Assembly (NCBI RefSeq): GCF_019649055.1
Contig: NW_026570264.1
Location: 62,001 to 126,000 of the forward strand
DNA from: Paramacrobiotus metropolitanus
Lineage: Eukaryota; Tardigrada; Eutardigrada; Parachela; Macrobiotidae
Length of the DNA stretch: 64,000 bases
Direction of reading: 5' to 3'
The translations under genes were made by a program, and so were the position numbers. This document shows, one piece after another, positions 30,801 to 40,626 of this stretch. The notes beneath the pieces are model-generated. The model was not told where the DNA came from, ran no database searches, and saw nothing but the letters and a program-made list of their open reading frames with translations. Numbering within the stretch: position 1 is the first letter of the stretch; each line of letters starts with the position of its first letter.

Positions 30801-30974
30801 GGCCCTGCGGAAACCGTAAGTTCCCGGTGGGTCGCGTGTGGCATAGTTCTTCCCCAGTTGCTTCTTGTATTCGTTAGGTTGGCGCCCGTCCATAGGACTG
30901 AGCAATCTCCGTTGGAGTTGCTCATGGCTGGTGTATGGCATCACCTTGGCCAAGGCGCTTTCGATTTGGCCCAT
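27891..30974 (-). CDS. gag: Gag, N-terminal 1027 codons with long coiled coil
   Basis: Starts MGQIESALAKVMPYT; Gly2 in an MGQ context could be myristoylated as in retroviral matrix proteins, which is inference. A disordered Ala/Gln/Pro segment spans about residues 50-300. A coiled coil follows at about residues 305-595 (LQRENKRLTEDLSNLQDEIN and similar heptads), ending at EPPSYHTF, which contains a PPxY. A Pro/Gln-rich region comes next, then a capsid-like segment from about residue 930 (ELPKFDGNKTMVKGWLAQVR, then YMALSDPVKEWYTG). Usual Ty3 gags are 250-450 residues, so this is several times longer. An in-frame TAA ends it inside the capsid. Confidence 0.85.
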   Translation of the reverse strand: MGQIESALAKVMPYTSHEQLQRRLLSPMDGRQPNEYKKQLGKNYATRDPPGTYGFRRAKQSGSEPDEPNSAGSTSSVEAKARRDRQILPADLETSDESLDATRDDTFQEASDELSEANQPLDNQPGADRTAQANSVPRDLAHQPAIPGPGQVQPAAPTAATGEDKTRTDGPEPNNLARSNLDVQDLTARPTLPGSDQIQPEAPTVAKGGRKAKGQAKKAGPKAQDQGQQPASQSPLMFEDDGPTYTTPSPTNDVIGALGPSRPDGEPIVDLAQLNRATARMDLNQPSWDTGRANVSPPKLIQATRPEELDEVDQLRTTVRDLTKQLADIAEASLLSERWMQDEICRHKDLAFQSDAEVKRVSAILAQTQLELTQLKLSPCPNAERDQLNRTIHSLETAVAGLEALLTSTRTELAKARDDLAAARTTIDDTDSEADRLQRENKRLTEDLSNLQDEINRLRNGYNLLYESHQNLMKTIQQGGLMSQTVQQKEAQNVQLQQQIVALQSQLNTEATIRVQLEQNSAIGHQNFVQLEQAFNQAKQVIQGQQDRIIVLEANNAGLVKDYQAATQRITEMNEELERLSTENACLDAEKSHLADINSELSAEPPSYHTFPDSDTQRRQEKVDEALRQGQRFYREPVYHQQNYQVNMAVEGPLVGDPPKGPTIPAPPSPVDRGTSTATITLPPPPVPVTTTATISPTTIVTPTTQTHPSTLSGLGFDPSQAIPSHSYFGSKPSYPSLYPTIFPNMDFNFSPHPATSQAQTSGADPNRTNPLSPMFGPSAMQGQMGGQSGTPTVQQPLVGQLFGPPITAAAPTGQAQPQMGQTTPTGQNVPQPPGIPPTAAMPPGPAAQPGQGQNAPMLVQLPNGAYAWMASNGAIQIVPGQPVWAQPQQVPLIPQQPTPAPSPPVSPALSTREQIKEMAQEMGKANARAQVRTELPKFDGNKTMVKGWLAQVRRICKQSSDLNKPDPDFMSRIYMALSDPVKEWYTGQANREDEDGWTVEEWLQKFATRYGDDNQQATAMGEIAHR

Positions 30975-31985
30975 GGTATTGGGACTTGAAAAATTTCTTT
31001 GGTCTTGGTCCGGACCGGAACGGTGGGTTGGCTGTCGCTGGTTAGTGCTGGTCAGGTGTGCTAGAGCTTAGGATTAGCGTTAGCTCCCTATGGCCCTAGT
31101 TTACGTTACTGACCAGTGTGATGTCACGTACGAAATGGTCTTGCAAAAGCTCTACGTCACGAGTAGCGTGCCGTGAGCAAAATTCAAAAAACAATATGAC
31201 TCACTACGAGTCTTATAACATGGGGAAGTTTCCCACGTGTTCTGATTGGTCAAATTTTTATGGAAAGTTACCACAGTGACGTCACGCGACTTTTTCGCAA
31301 AAATTCCGGCTGGACAAAATGGCGGTTGTTTTTCGCCGATAATTCGTCAAAAATTAGGTAAAAATTTTTCGAGAGTTCTGTTACACTTTTCTAGTGCAGA
31401 ATTTCTCAAGAAATCCGAAAATGCTAGTTTTACGCAAATCGGATAAGCGGTTCAAAAGTTATAGAATTTCAAAATTAGGTTCTACGCGGAAACCTCCAAA
31501 TTGTGAAAGTTCTACGAAAACCTACGACGCCACAGCAGGTCTTACCGGCGGTTTGTTCGCTCCAAACTGCTGCTCCGTCGTTCCTCTTCACCCTCTTCTA
31601 CCGTGAGGGCCGCAGCGCACCCGATAGGGCGTAATGGTGTGTCAGGACCGTACCGAACGCAGTTTTTGCGCCGGGAGCCAAAGCTGCGGGAGGTCTACTT
31701 ATAGACGCTGACCCGTATCAACGCAACCCGGTAGGGTGCTTATTTGGTCAACTGGATCGTACCCAACTCAGTTTTTGAGCGGGGAGCCAAAGCTGCGAGG
31801 GACCTACTTATAGGCGCCGACCCGTATAAATAATCCGTCGCGCAGCAGGCTTCCAATGAAGCCTGTATGATGCAGGAGATGGTGGTCGCGGGATTGCTGG
31901 CCTACTTATAGGCGATCAGCGTAGTTCGACCGATTGTTGCCTTCACTGGGAATCAGAGGTCTCGCAGGAAAGAAAACCGAGCGAG
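30975..31985 (-). other. Leader (5' untranslated region) of giant element
   Basis: About 1 kb between primer-binding site and gag. It holds a degenerate direct repeat of about 76 bp at 31646-31721 and 31755-31830 and three CCTACTTATAGGCG-like words (about 31695, 31803 and 31902). No conserved coding frame. It probably includes the packaging signal. Confidence 0.6.
31646..31830. repeat. Two-copy direct repeat in the leader
   Basis: Copies at 31646-31721 and 31755-31830, roughly four-fifths identical by eye, sharing GGGAGCCAAAGCTGCG and GACCCGTAT. A third partial match (CTACTTATAGGCG) lies near 31903. Confidence 0.7.
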
Positions 31986-31995
31986 TCTGCTACCA
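31986..31995 (-). promoter_or_regulatory. Primer-binding site, initiator tRNA-Met
   Basis: Immediately after the 5' LTR on the minus strand: TGGTAGCAGA, complementary to the last ten bases (TCTGCTACCA) of eukaryotic initiator tRNA-Met. The match stops there, which is short but typical of several yeast and insect elements using the same primer. Confidence 0.85.
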
Positions 31996-32386
31996 TGTCA
32001 GATATGACACAGAAGCAGATGGAAAATGGGGCAAATAGCCTTTATTGTGAGAACAATAAAGCAACAACAACACAAAAACCAACAGAAAACCCGATGTGGG
32101 GAAAAGCTGTGGAAAAAAGTGCCTGCAGTGCGCTAGCTAGGAATCGTGATAATGATTCCGCGTGCTGCCGGTGTGCAACAGCTGATGCTGCAAAGCACGG
32201 AATCGCCCGTAGGCGCTGGGCTCCACCCCCAAGAGTGCAAGGAAATGCGCTGATTGGTCAGCGTAGACAAAGTGTACGCTGAGTAAGCAGCGTAATGTAG
32301 CGGCACGAATGGCGTTGCCATGTGCGGGCGGGCGACAGAGAAAGCCACGAGAGGTGTCTACCGCCTCGAGTGAGCGGTCTTTGACA
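31996..32386 (-). repeat. 5' LTR of giant element
   Basis: 391 bp, partner of 7615-8005. On the minus strand it begins TGTCAAAGACC and ends ATATCTGACA; it carries the same CCAAT-like and AATAAA signals. Confidence 0.92.
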
Positions 32387-32390
32387 GCGT
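32387..32390. repeat. Target-site duplication GCGT (right)
   Basis: Matches 7611-7614. Beyond it, sequence resumes the family B duplicon (CTAAATGTGCTCTCC), as at 38559 onward. Confidence 0.8.
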
Positions 32391-32720
32391 CGACCTAAAT
32401 GTGCTCTCCATAAAATAATTTCCGTTTGAAAACCAAATTTCCGCTTACATTTGCGGGCTACATTTTTTGAAGCGTTTTCGGATAAAAACCGCAGCAGCCG
32501 GCTTCATTTCATTAGAAAAAGCAAAGAACTCCTGGGAATATTTCTGCTGATTTGGCAATGTCGTGGATTCGTGTCAAGCGCAGTTACGGCAAATTTCTTC
32601 GCTCAGTTCGCAACGCAAAAGTCATGCTACTCGGAATAGCTGTTGAGTGAAGTACCACGCTGAGGTTTCTAACCAAGATTACGCATCACATTCTAATTAT
32701 CTTATCAATTATATAAACCA
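32391..32720 (+). promoter_or_regulatory. Conserved upstream module of family B, copy 2
   Basis: About 330 bp aligned by eye with 38559-38890 and about 48690-49000. Shared words are TTTCGGATAA, GCTGATTTGGCAA, CGTGTCAAGCG, TTCTTCGCTCA and GAGTGAAGTACCACGCT. A TATA-like TATAAAC is at 32712-32718, about 124 bp before the start codon. Confidence 0.6.
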
Positions 32721-32835
32721 GTTCCCTGTTCCGTAAGTTTTAACTCCACTTCGTCCATTTCAGAAAACCATCCATTGTAACAGGGACCGGTCACCAAATT
32801 TTTTCGTGCCCTTTTCTTGACTACTTGACCGCAAA

Positions 32836-33060
32836 ATGTACCTTATTATTACTGTTACCTGGCTTATCTTGATTGCGGAGATTACTCGTACGGTATGTAC
32901 AGTATTTCGTTTATATTACGCATTTAACGCAAAAGTGTGCAGGAAGATCCATACGTTCAGCAGGGTTAAGATTGCGCATGGTTACTGCGCATTACTGATA
33001 GGTTTCGGTACTGGCCTGCACTCAGTGCACTGTATTGGCTTGATTTTAATAACCCTTGGA
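32836..33060 (+). pseudogene. Family B copy 2: orphan signal-peptide exon
   Basis: 32836-32892 encodes MYLIITVTWLILIAEITRT with donor GTATGT, matching exon 1 at 49119. Exons 2 and 3 are absent. The text jumps to sequence (CTTGGATAATCTCCTGAATG, near 33055) that in other copies lies beyond exon 3, for example near 39790. An internal deletion of the coding exons is the simplest reading. Confidence 0.5.
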
Positions 33061-33080
33061 TAATCTCCTGAATGCACTCG

Positions 33081-34790
33081 AGATGATATCAACACTGTAT
33101 CCGGTTATTTCGCTTAGGTTACAAAACTGTCCAGCTGATTGTAAAACAATTTCCTGAATGTTATAATTATGCTTATACTTGTAGTTGTATGACTTATATT
33201 CATATTTTCTCACAACGCGACGTCCTGTATTCGTCATTGTTCTTGTGCATAACTCTCCTTAATGAAGTCACATTATTATAAGTTTGAAAACTGATGAAGA
33301 AATGCAGTCAGTGGACGAGTCTTTTGTTAGGTCATAAAATTAAGAATATTATTTAAAACCCAAAGCAACAGCTGCTCGTGTGAACTGATAACAGCAATGG
33401 AAGTTTGACTTCCGTGTTCGATATCAGTCTTTCGCCACCATCTTTCTAACTCTATCCCCAACGAGAACTGAATTCTCGAGATAAGTTTCATCGCTTTTAT
33501 TTGTTACTTTATAGAAAGTACTAAGTAGTTTTGCAATAAAGTCCGAATTACTCACAAATTAAATAAATGGACACATGTACGTATAAAACGAGCGAGTTAA
33601 ACCTGCTATTGCATAAAAATTATACATGAGAAACTCGTTTTTCCCAACAACACAATTATTTCGTATTATAGTTTATAAGAACCGCCAAACCGATATAAGT
33701 ATATTGCGAGTGATTATTTCCAGTCACAGTGCTAACAACTGTCGCGTATAAGCGTTCACGCTGGTTAGAGCTCCAAGAACTATCTTTACTCTTCCACGCC
33801 TGTAAATGTCAGTCGGTAGGCAACTCTCATCTCAAACTGTAACAGATCAGCTATGGTGGAATAAGACGAACGACTCAGGAACACGAATCAGGAATCCCTA
33901 AGCGAAAAGACTAACCACAATCTCCGGTCGTAGGTTCTGTGAGGATCGGCCAGAGCAAGGTCGATTGTGACGCGAGCAAACCTGTGCACTCAGCGATAAT
34001 CCGGGAACGACTATGCACTTCCGTAGGAACAAGTATTGCTGCCTCTTTAATCCAATACACAACACAGTCCACAACACAAGGAAATCGTAATCAGGAAGCA
34101 GTCTGAGAAGTAAATCCAAGACTACTGATGGCGATATTAGTGACAACCAGAACTTATATAGACTTGCGTTATGACATCACATACACCGCTAGTAAAAGAG
34201 AACAGCAAATCACAGCATTGATTGACTAGATTATCTGTTATGTTGCAGGTGGAAGGCGGACAGTCAGCATCCGTACGTACATCCAGGCGTGTGATTCTAC
34301 TCCCACACGTCACAACTACAAATCCGCATACTACAAATCCGTATAATAAGAACGAAAAACGATATAAAAACGCTCCTCTACTTTCATAATCAACGATTTG
34401 TGGACAGTAGGAAGAAAACACACTTCCGTCTTTTACGCCGGCTAACCGTGATGAACGCCTTCGGAACTGGTACAATCCGGTGTGGTTCCCCTCGTACCCG
34501 AGTAAGCGTAAGAGAAAGGTTCGTTTTCCTTAACCGATTCCTTCCGAAATATCTTTTAAAGCCTTATACGATGTCGTAAATTTAATTATCCTGAAATACG
34601 CTAAGCTAGAAAAATGTTGTACCGCTGCATGAACAGGGCTGTAAAACAGCATAACACATTTAAAAGAGCATCCATTTGTCTATTTCGTTATGTCCATTTC
34701 ATACAGTAAAAATCGTTTTTCTGCGCAGAAATGTAGGAAAAAGCTAGCACTTAAACACGACTGCCTTGATGTGCTGCCTGCAGTTGCTAA
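33081..34790. other. Intergenic, no gene seen
   Basis: AT-rich. Minus-strand open frames at 33898-34146 and 34137-34475 lack recognisable domains and conserved neighbours. Confidence 0.4.
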
Positions 34791-34990
34791 TGTAACATTT
34801 GATACACTAAAATGGTTTGGTCGGCGATTTATCTGAACCGGGAAAACAACTTATGTACATGGCATAGAATACTATATACGTCAGCACGAGCATACTAGTC
34901 TTTTGCCATAGCATTAGGCACGTTTCAGTAACTATTAACGGTATTATCTCCAAAATCTCTTAAGTGTTAGTTGCTCCAGCTTGATAAGTA

Positions 34991-36960
34991 CTGTAGCCGC
35001 GCGATGAAGTGGCTCCACTGTTAGATCCGGGCGCTGCCTTTCCCTCGTCGGGCACTGAGCACGGTGCTTACCGCCAACGGGCAGCGCACACGTAAAGCTT
35101 ATTTTTATTAATTTTATTTTAGTACTCTTTTACTCTGGTAGACCGTTTTCTATCTCACAGGTATTATCACTCTCTAAAATACTATCACTGAATAAACTAA
35201 TCTCCATTTCAGAATCGCTTTCATCAAGTACTAGTAAATTTTCCTTATCCATTCCAGAGCTCTCATACTCATTTTCAGAGCTCTCATGATCACGTTCTCG
35301 GTCATCATTCTTAAGCACCTGAGCAGCGAAAAACGATTTACGGACAAGATCTGGGGTTACGCTTTGCCATGCACGAGAGATCATATCCAGGAAGTCTTGG
35401 CGCCCTGGCTTCTTCAGATATCCCGATTTTGTTACTTCATGATGAGTTGCTCGCCAAAGCTGATATTCGCTACGAAAAGAGGCCTTCATTGCTTTGTTAA
35501 CGCTGACATCAAGCGGCTGATAATCGCCTGTGCGACCAGCAGGCACGAAGATTTGCTCGACATTTCGTTCTCTAAGTAGGAGCTCCGATGGTTCTTTTTT
35601 GTGGACAGGTGCTTGGTCTCGAACTAAAACACGCTTTTGCGTATCTTCTGGAAATGTATACTTTATCCAGTCCAGATCCATCTCCTCCGTCCACCAAGTA
35701 GAATAAGAGCTCTCAACAAAAATATTAGAAGGAACTTTCAGCTTGTTCATTATCCCTTCTGACAGCTTCCCATTCTTTCCCGCCCTTTAGCACCACTACA
35801 GCGGGATATTTTCCACCATCCGCACGAATCGTTAAAGACACAGTTATTCCTTCTTTTCGCCAGGAGGCTGTTTAACAGTTACCTACAAAGCCGTCCACAG
35901 TCAGCTTTCTAGAGGAACCACCCCCGCTGGTTCCCAGGGGCACCCCAAAACCACAACAAACCAGACTCGTAAAATTAATAAAAATATCAGAGCTCTCACA
36001 ATTATCATAGCTTTTGTTATAAATATTTGCAATGAAGTGAATAAAAGCTATACAATTACTTCTTTCACTCCAATGGGAGAAAGTGTTTTCGGTTTCGGCG
36101 CTACAAGGCGAATCATCGTCTGATCGAAATTGAATACGCGGTCAGCGGGAGTTTCATCCAGAACGATGGAATTGTGCAAGCGGAGAAAATACTCCAGCTC
36201 TTCTTCCTGTTTTTTAGAAAATGGTCAGAGCTCTGATTTCTAATGTTAAAAAAATTCAGCTTACCAGATCTTCTTCTGTAAATTCAGACTTGCGAGCATG
36301 TTGAGTTGGGACACGGTATCGCAGGCACTTTCTCTTCAAAAGCTAGTAAGCCAACCGTCTGAAGCCTTGAAGGTTGGAGCTCCTTCCACCTGGGCTAACT
36401 CTAGCGCTCTTTTTTTCAGCTCCAGACGCGTCACAATCAGACCCTTCTTCCGCTCGGCCAGGAGAAATTCGTACAAAGCGTCCTCTATGTCAGAGTGGTC
36501 CGGCTTTCGCTTGTGTTTCTGCTTCCGAAGAGGCTCGTTCTTCCTCAACCTGCTGCAGGTAGACTGGCTGCTTTCAAGAACACGCAAGTAGATAATTAAT
36601 TAAAAATTTAATTGTACCTTTTCCAGCGTGTGAAAGTTCTCCACGGAACTCCGATATTATTTGCGTAACTCCGTGCGCTCACATCAGCGGCAGCAAAACC
36701 GATCAGAAATGCTCGAATCTGTTCCTCTGTATAACTACGCTGCTTTCGGCCCATTACGACAAATTAGAGCTCTGATTTAAATGCTATCCACAGCCGAAAT
36801 GCAATTATTCACTTTAAAATGGAAAAAAAACCCGTTAAATTGATTGAAAATCAAAAATGCAGCAGAAATTCAATTTTTTATTCAAATCAGCGTATGTATA
36901 TACGTCGTGCCTTTTCTCGTACACCAGACTCTGTGGAGCCACTTCATCCCGCGGCTACAG
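34991..36960 (-). mobile_element. pogo-like DNA transposon, 1,970 bp
   Basis: Terminal inverted repeats of 28 bp at 34991-35018 and 36933-36960 start CTGTAGCCGCG and differ at one base. TA lies immediately outside each end (34989-34990 and 36961-36962), the usual pogo/Tc1 target duplication. A paralogous copy of the flanking DNA around 45650-45680 lacks the insertion. AGAGCTCTGAT-type words occur repeatedly inside (about 36228, 36764, 35988). Confidence 0.85.
35130..36754 (-). pseudogene. pogo/Tigger-type DDE transposase, broken
   Basis: Exon 1 (36754-36618) encodes MGRKQRSYTEEQIRAFLIGF and ends TFTRWK, an N-terminal helix-turn-helix, with donor GTACAA. The next exon (about 36587-36280) holds a CENP-B-type DNA-binding segment (DIEDALYEFLLAERKKGLIV). 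The catalytic domain shows NFDQTMIRL, VLVRDQAPVHK and TGDYQPLDVSV, giving a DDD-type triad as in pogo relatives. The main ORF is 35130-35750. At least two one-base shifts interrupt it: after WLTSF near 36338, and in the GGGCGGG run near 35790. The C-terminus is acidic. Likely inactive copy. Confidence 0.75.
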
Positions 36961-37164
36961 TAATCTTTCGTCGTTCTTTGACAATATTTGTTGTTAGGCC
37001 TAATCCTCCGCTTCCATGCCTATGACTCTATAAGTATTGTCAGGCTATCATTTTGCCCTAGCCATAAGCAGCGCGGTACTTGTCTATCATTAGTATTCAC
37101 TACAGAGTACATACAATGAAGCTGCTGTAGTGAAGTTAATACAGGATGTTAATGAACCTGAGTA

Positions 37165-37260
37165 TATCAACTGCAAAGATTGTTTGTTTGTTTGTTTGTT
37201 TAATCAGCTTAACGTCTACAACAATCAGGAGCAACCTGCACGAGGTTGTAGACAAACGTA
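37165..37260. repeat. TTGT microsatellite and dispersed-repeat fragment
   Basis: TTGT repeats at about 37179-37200, followed by AATCAGCTTAACGTCTACAACAATCAGGA. A weaker copy (TTTGTTTGTTCGTTTAAC, then ACAACGATCAGGA) lies near 46420-46460, suggesting a shared dispersed repeat. Confidence 0.45.
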
Positions 37261-38339
37261 GAAGATCAGCTGCCACAATAACGGGCAGCCACTTTTAACA
37301 GTTCTTGAGATATCGCAATATCTTAACAAGTAATAATAATACTCATTTACAGCATTTAAATAAGAAAACAAAAGTGATCACAATTCGTCGTCATAGTGAT
37401 TATTTTATTATTACTAGGCTACGCGCGATCCTTCCGCCCCGTCCCCATTTCACCGGACGACAAAGGCTCAAGTGCAGCAGACGACAGAAACCCCTACAAC
37501 AACAACGGAAGAGCCTAGAACCATAATTTCTCTCTTTCCGTAGGCGATGCGTTCTCAACTGCCTTCCCATTCTTCGTCCGATACCCTGAACGTTTTTAGC
37601 AATAAGTAAAAGAGCGAACGGAGCTAGATGCTTTGCTTTTGTCTGCATGCGGAGTTGGGGCTATTTTGTCTTCTGTATTTCTTCTTCTGTATTTTCATTC
37701 TAATCTGAAGCTGTGTAAACTGTAAAGGGTCTGGTCAACCGCGTTAACAGCGTTGTGGCTAGTCAACGTCAATAATACGCATACGCATAGGCCACGTGGA
37801 TGCATAATTATTACATTACATTGGCATATGAGTGCTTAGTTATTAAAATATTTAGTTCGGTTGCTTAGTTTAAAATTTTATTGCGCAAGTCTGCACGAAT
37901 ATACAACTTTCATCGTTGTCTAACTATGAAAAAATGCTTATCAGTTTAATAACGAAATAAAGAATAATTCAATGGAGATAATAGAGTGGAAACTGAAAAC
38001 TGTAGCACATCAAAGCAAAATAGCTTTGGTTTCGAAGATCGGTGGAGTGGATGATCTTCCTTAACAGATTTGTCCCTTTTGTCTGCTTGTGGACGATCTA
38101 CTGTATGTGTATGAAACAATTATGACAGAGATTGCAGTGCATGACGAAAACGTGAAATCACTCAGTTGGCCTTTTAAAAAATAAATAATAAAATAGACCA
38201 AACATTGGGTAACGTAGCATTGGCTTCGACAGAAGCGCTTGGAGGGGCAGTACATATGCGTTGAAATGAAACATCTACTTAGATTTTTAAGCCATAATTA
38301 TTTGTAATTACTCGTATAATGTATATCTATATCAATACC

Positions 38340-38890
38340 AACTAAGTCTCCAGCGATAGACTGCCGCATGAAAATCTTTGATACACGAAATGCATACGCG
38401 CAACTGTTTGATATTTTTTATCCTTCCGGGATATCGTCTGTTAAAATCTCAAGAATCTGCAGCCGTTTTGTATCGTGAATAATATCATGAGCGCACTGCA
38501 TATGCGTAATGCCAAAAGCTCCAACTGGAAACAAAAATATGTGAAGAAACATCAGCGTCTGCCTAAATCTGCTCTCCATAAAATAACTCTTTCGAAAACA
38601 AAATTTCCACTTATATGTATTAGCGCGCTTAAATTTTTGAAGTGTTTTCGGATAACAACCGCAACTGCCGGCTTTATTTTATCAGAAAAGCAATGAACCT
38701 CTTGGGAAAATTTTGCTGATTTGGCAACGTCGTGGTTTCGTGTCAAGCGTAGTTACCGCGAATTCTTCGCTCAATTTGCAACGCAAAAGCCATGCTACTC
38801 TGAATAGCATTTTGAGTGAAGTACCACGCTCAGCTTTCTAGCCAGAATTACACATTACATTTCTAGTTTCTTCTCGATTATGTATTTAAA
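38340..38890 (+). promoter_or_regulatory. Family B duplicon upstream region, copy 3 (empty site of giant element)
   Basis: 38340-38558 matches 7365-7614 and 38559-38890 matches 32391-32720, so this is the uninterrupted form of the locus hit by the giant element. The GCGT target is at 38555-38558. The TATA region is diverged (TGTATTTAAAC). Confidence 0.65.
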
Positions 38891-38994
38891 CTAGTTCCTT
38901 GTTTCCGTTCCTTCGTCTATTTCAGAAAACCTTCCACTGCAACAAGGACGAATAACTAAATCCTTTTGTATTATTCTTAGTTTATTGTCCCAAA

Positions 38995-39603
38995 ACGTAC
39001 TGCACTATCACTGTCACCTTATTCATCTTGATTCCGGCCGTAATTCGGACGGTTCGTATTTTTTATATTATGCATATTACGAACATGTGGTGAAACGATC
39101 CAGGATTGTTAAGTGAAAATGCTTGCCACGTCAAAGTGCTAAACGTTCAGCACAGTTAAACACAAACTACTTTATTCGACAGGCTTCGGTGATGACCTGA
39201 AGATAGGTATTTCAAATCGTTGTTATTTTTCCAGATGTCTGTCCCGTTCTTCGAGCCAGCTAGTAACACAGGGCTGACTCAAGAAACAGATGCCGACGGC
39301 GCTACCCATCATCGTCAAGCAAGATATACTGTGCAGTTAGCTGGTCCCGCTGAGTACCAATGTTTGCTCAAAGAGGGCAGTAAGCGCCCGACTAGCACAT
39401 CTCTGTAGTGTGAAGCAATGCGTTTCTAGGAAATATTGTTTATAGAAATGTACCTTAATTTCACCGCCGATGATCCGCCGTACGAAATTGTGATCCAGGA
39501 GTTCGACGCCACGACGTTTTCCAACTACCGCTACATGTGTGGTACGTCTACGTCTCAGTATTATTTTCATATACACGCCTCTTACTCACTGCCTACGCAG
39601 TAG
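38995..39603 (+). pseudogene. Family B copy 3, start codon and first donor lost (exons 38995-39051, 39235-39379, 39446-39603)
   Basis: The exon 1 equivalent begins ACG instead of ATG and its donor is GTTCGT, so initiation and splicing are both impaired. Exon 2 (MSVPFFEPASNTGLTQETD, ending EYQCLLKEG) keeps a GTAAGC donor in phase 1. Exon 3 reads KMYLNFTADDPPYEIV, NYRYMCG and then stays open to TAG at 39601-39603. Exons 2-3 align well with the 49-kb copy. Probably a recent pseudogene. Confidence 0.55.
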
Positions 39604-40491
39604 GACACTGTAAGACCTTTTAAAAAATAACCATATTTACTTTTTTTAATTGGATCCCTAAGAACTGGTTCCCTGAAACTGCCCGTTGGCTCTGCGCTTC
39701 GCGCGAAGCAAGAAGGGCTGGCAAGTCCGGCCTCTGTAAAGTTCGCCATTGAAGTTTTTGTTATTTCAAGCCCTGAATCTAATCACTCTTGGATCTCCTG
39801 AATTAACAAGAGACAGTATCAACGCTACTTCCGCGACTTCCAGTAGATGTTAAGAAACGCTAATCCAGTCGAACGTAAAAGGATTTGTCAAAAGTTGTAA
39901 TGCGTTCGCTCGAATAATATTTATGTTTGCCCACAAGATGGTGTTCTGAACTCGTTATTGCCTCTGTGCATAGTTCCCCTTTAAAAATGTAATCATATTT
40001 AATGCCCGCTTGAGAACAAATATAACAAATGCAGTCAGATGACGAATCTTTTGCTATGCCTCGAAATTGGGAATATTATTGAAAACTCAAAACAATGCGC
40101 AACAGCTAAACTGATAAAGCATAGAAAGTTTGATTCCATGTTTGATATCTTTCGTCACTTCTTTCAAAATAAAATTTGTGAAAGATCCCCGTCGTCGTCA
40201 TAATGTGTAGCCAAATGTGATGCCAAATCGGGAGCCCATGATGTAAAACCCCTTTGCGATGTAATCTGCGCCTGAAACGAACCTCGCAATCTGCATCACT
40301 ATAGGATATGCTGTTCACTATACGTATGGTATGCTGTGGCTACGATTACAATTACCTTCTTAAACTACTTTTGTATAATAAGTTTCCTCGCCTCTACTTG
40401 TTACTTGATCGTCAAGAGTTTTCAAATAGATCCCGGTTTATTTACGAACGAAATAAGACCAGTTCCTTGAACAATGGACACATGTACGACA
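39604..40491. other. Intergenic, no gene seen
   Basis: Downstream part of the family B duplicon: CTTGGATCTCCTGAATTAAC near 39790 matches 33053 and 50183. No coding frame is supported. Confidence 0.4.
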
Positions 40492-40626
40492 GTACGAGTT
40501 TTTTTTTTTTTTTTTAGAAGATCAGAATTTCGCTAACCATTCTAGACTGGACTACTGTTTGAACAAAATAAAAAAAATCGCTTAAAAGTTCCACATAATA
40601 ACACACTCAATAAAATAGACAATCCG

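Larger units (their letters stand above)
7615..32386 (-). mobile_element. Giant Ty3/gypsy-type LTR retrotransposon, 24,772 bp
   Basis: Bounded by two 391-bp direct repeats with TGTCA...TGACA ends and GCGT target duplications. Reading on the minus strand the order is 5' LTR, primer-binding site, about 1-kb leader, gag, protease-RT-RNase H-integrase, an accessory ORF block of about 9.7 kb, about 2 kb noncoding, 3' LTR. The Ty3/gypsy call rests on the RT/RH sequence and on integrase following RNase H. Composition is clearly richer in GC than the flanks. The LTRs differ at 4 of 391 sites. Length and accessory content far exceed typical Ty3 elements (about 5-10 kb); giant examples known to me are plant Ogre and planarian Burro. 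Coding is interrupted by three stops and several one-base shifts. Confidence 0.93.
34791..37543 (+). pseudogene. Family A relic interrupted by pogo element (last exon 37418-37543)
   Basis: 34800-34990 matches the family A upstream region near 47865 (AAATGGTTTGGTCGGCGATT) and near 45600. After the transposon, 36961-37120 continues the match to 45660-45830, including TTCTTTGACAATATT and the signal-exon remnant, whose ATG is followed by a stop. The last exon after TTACTAG at 37418 stays open: ATRDPSAPSPFHRTTKA, then a Thr/Glu-rich QQTTETPTTTTEE, ending IISLFP-stop, comparable with VLFP and VFFFP ends of other copies. With the start broken, the gene is probably dead. Confidence 0.45.

Noticed and set aside
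7615-32386. CRISPR array, bacterial operon or phage-like system
   Set aside because: No spaced identical repeats of CRISPR type, and gene structure, introns, TATA boxes and LTR signals are eukaryotic.
33898-34475. Two overlapping minus-strand frames of 82 and 112 codons
   Set aside because: Cys-containing but with no signal peptide, family resemblance or splice evidence.
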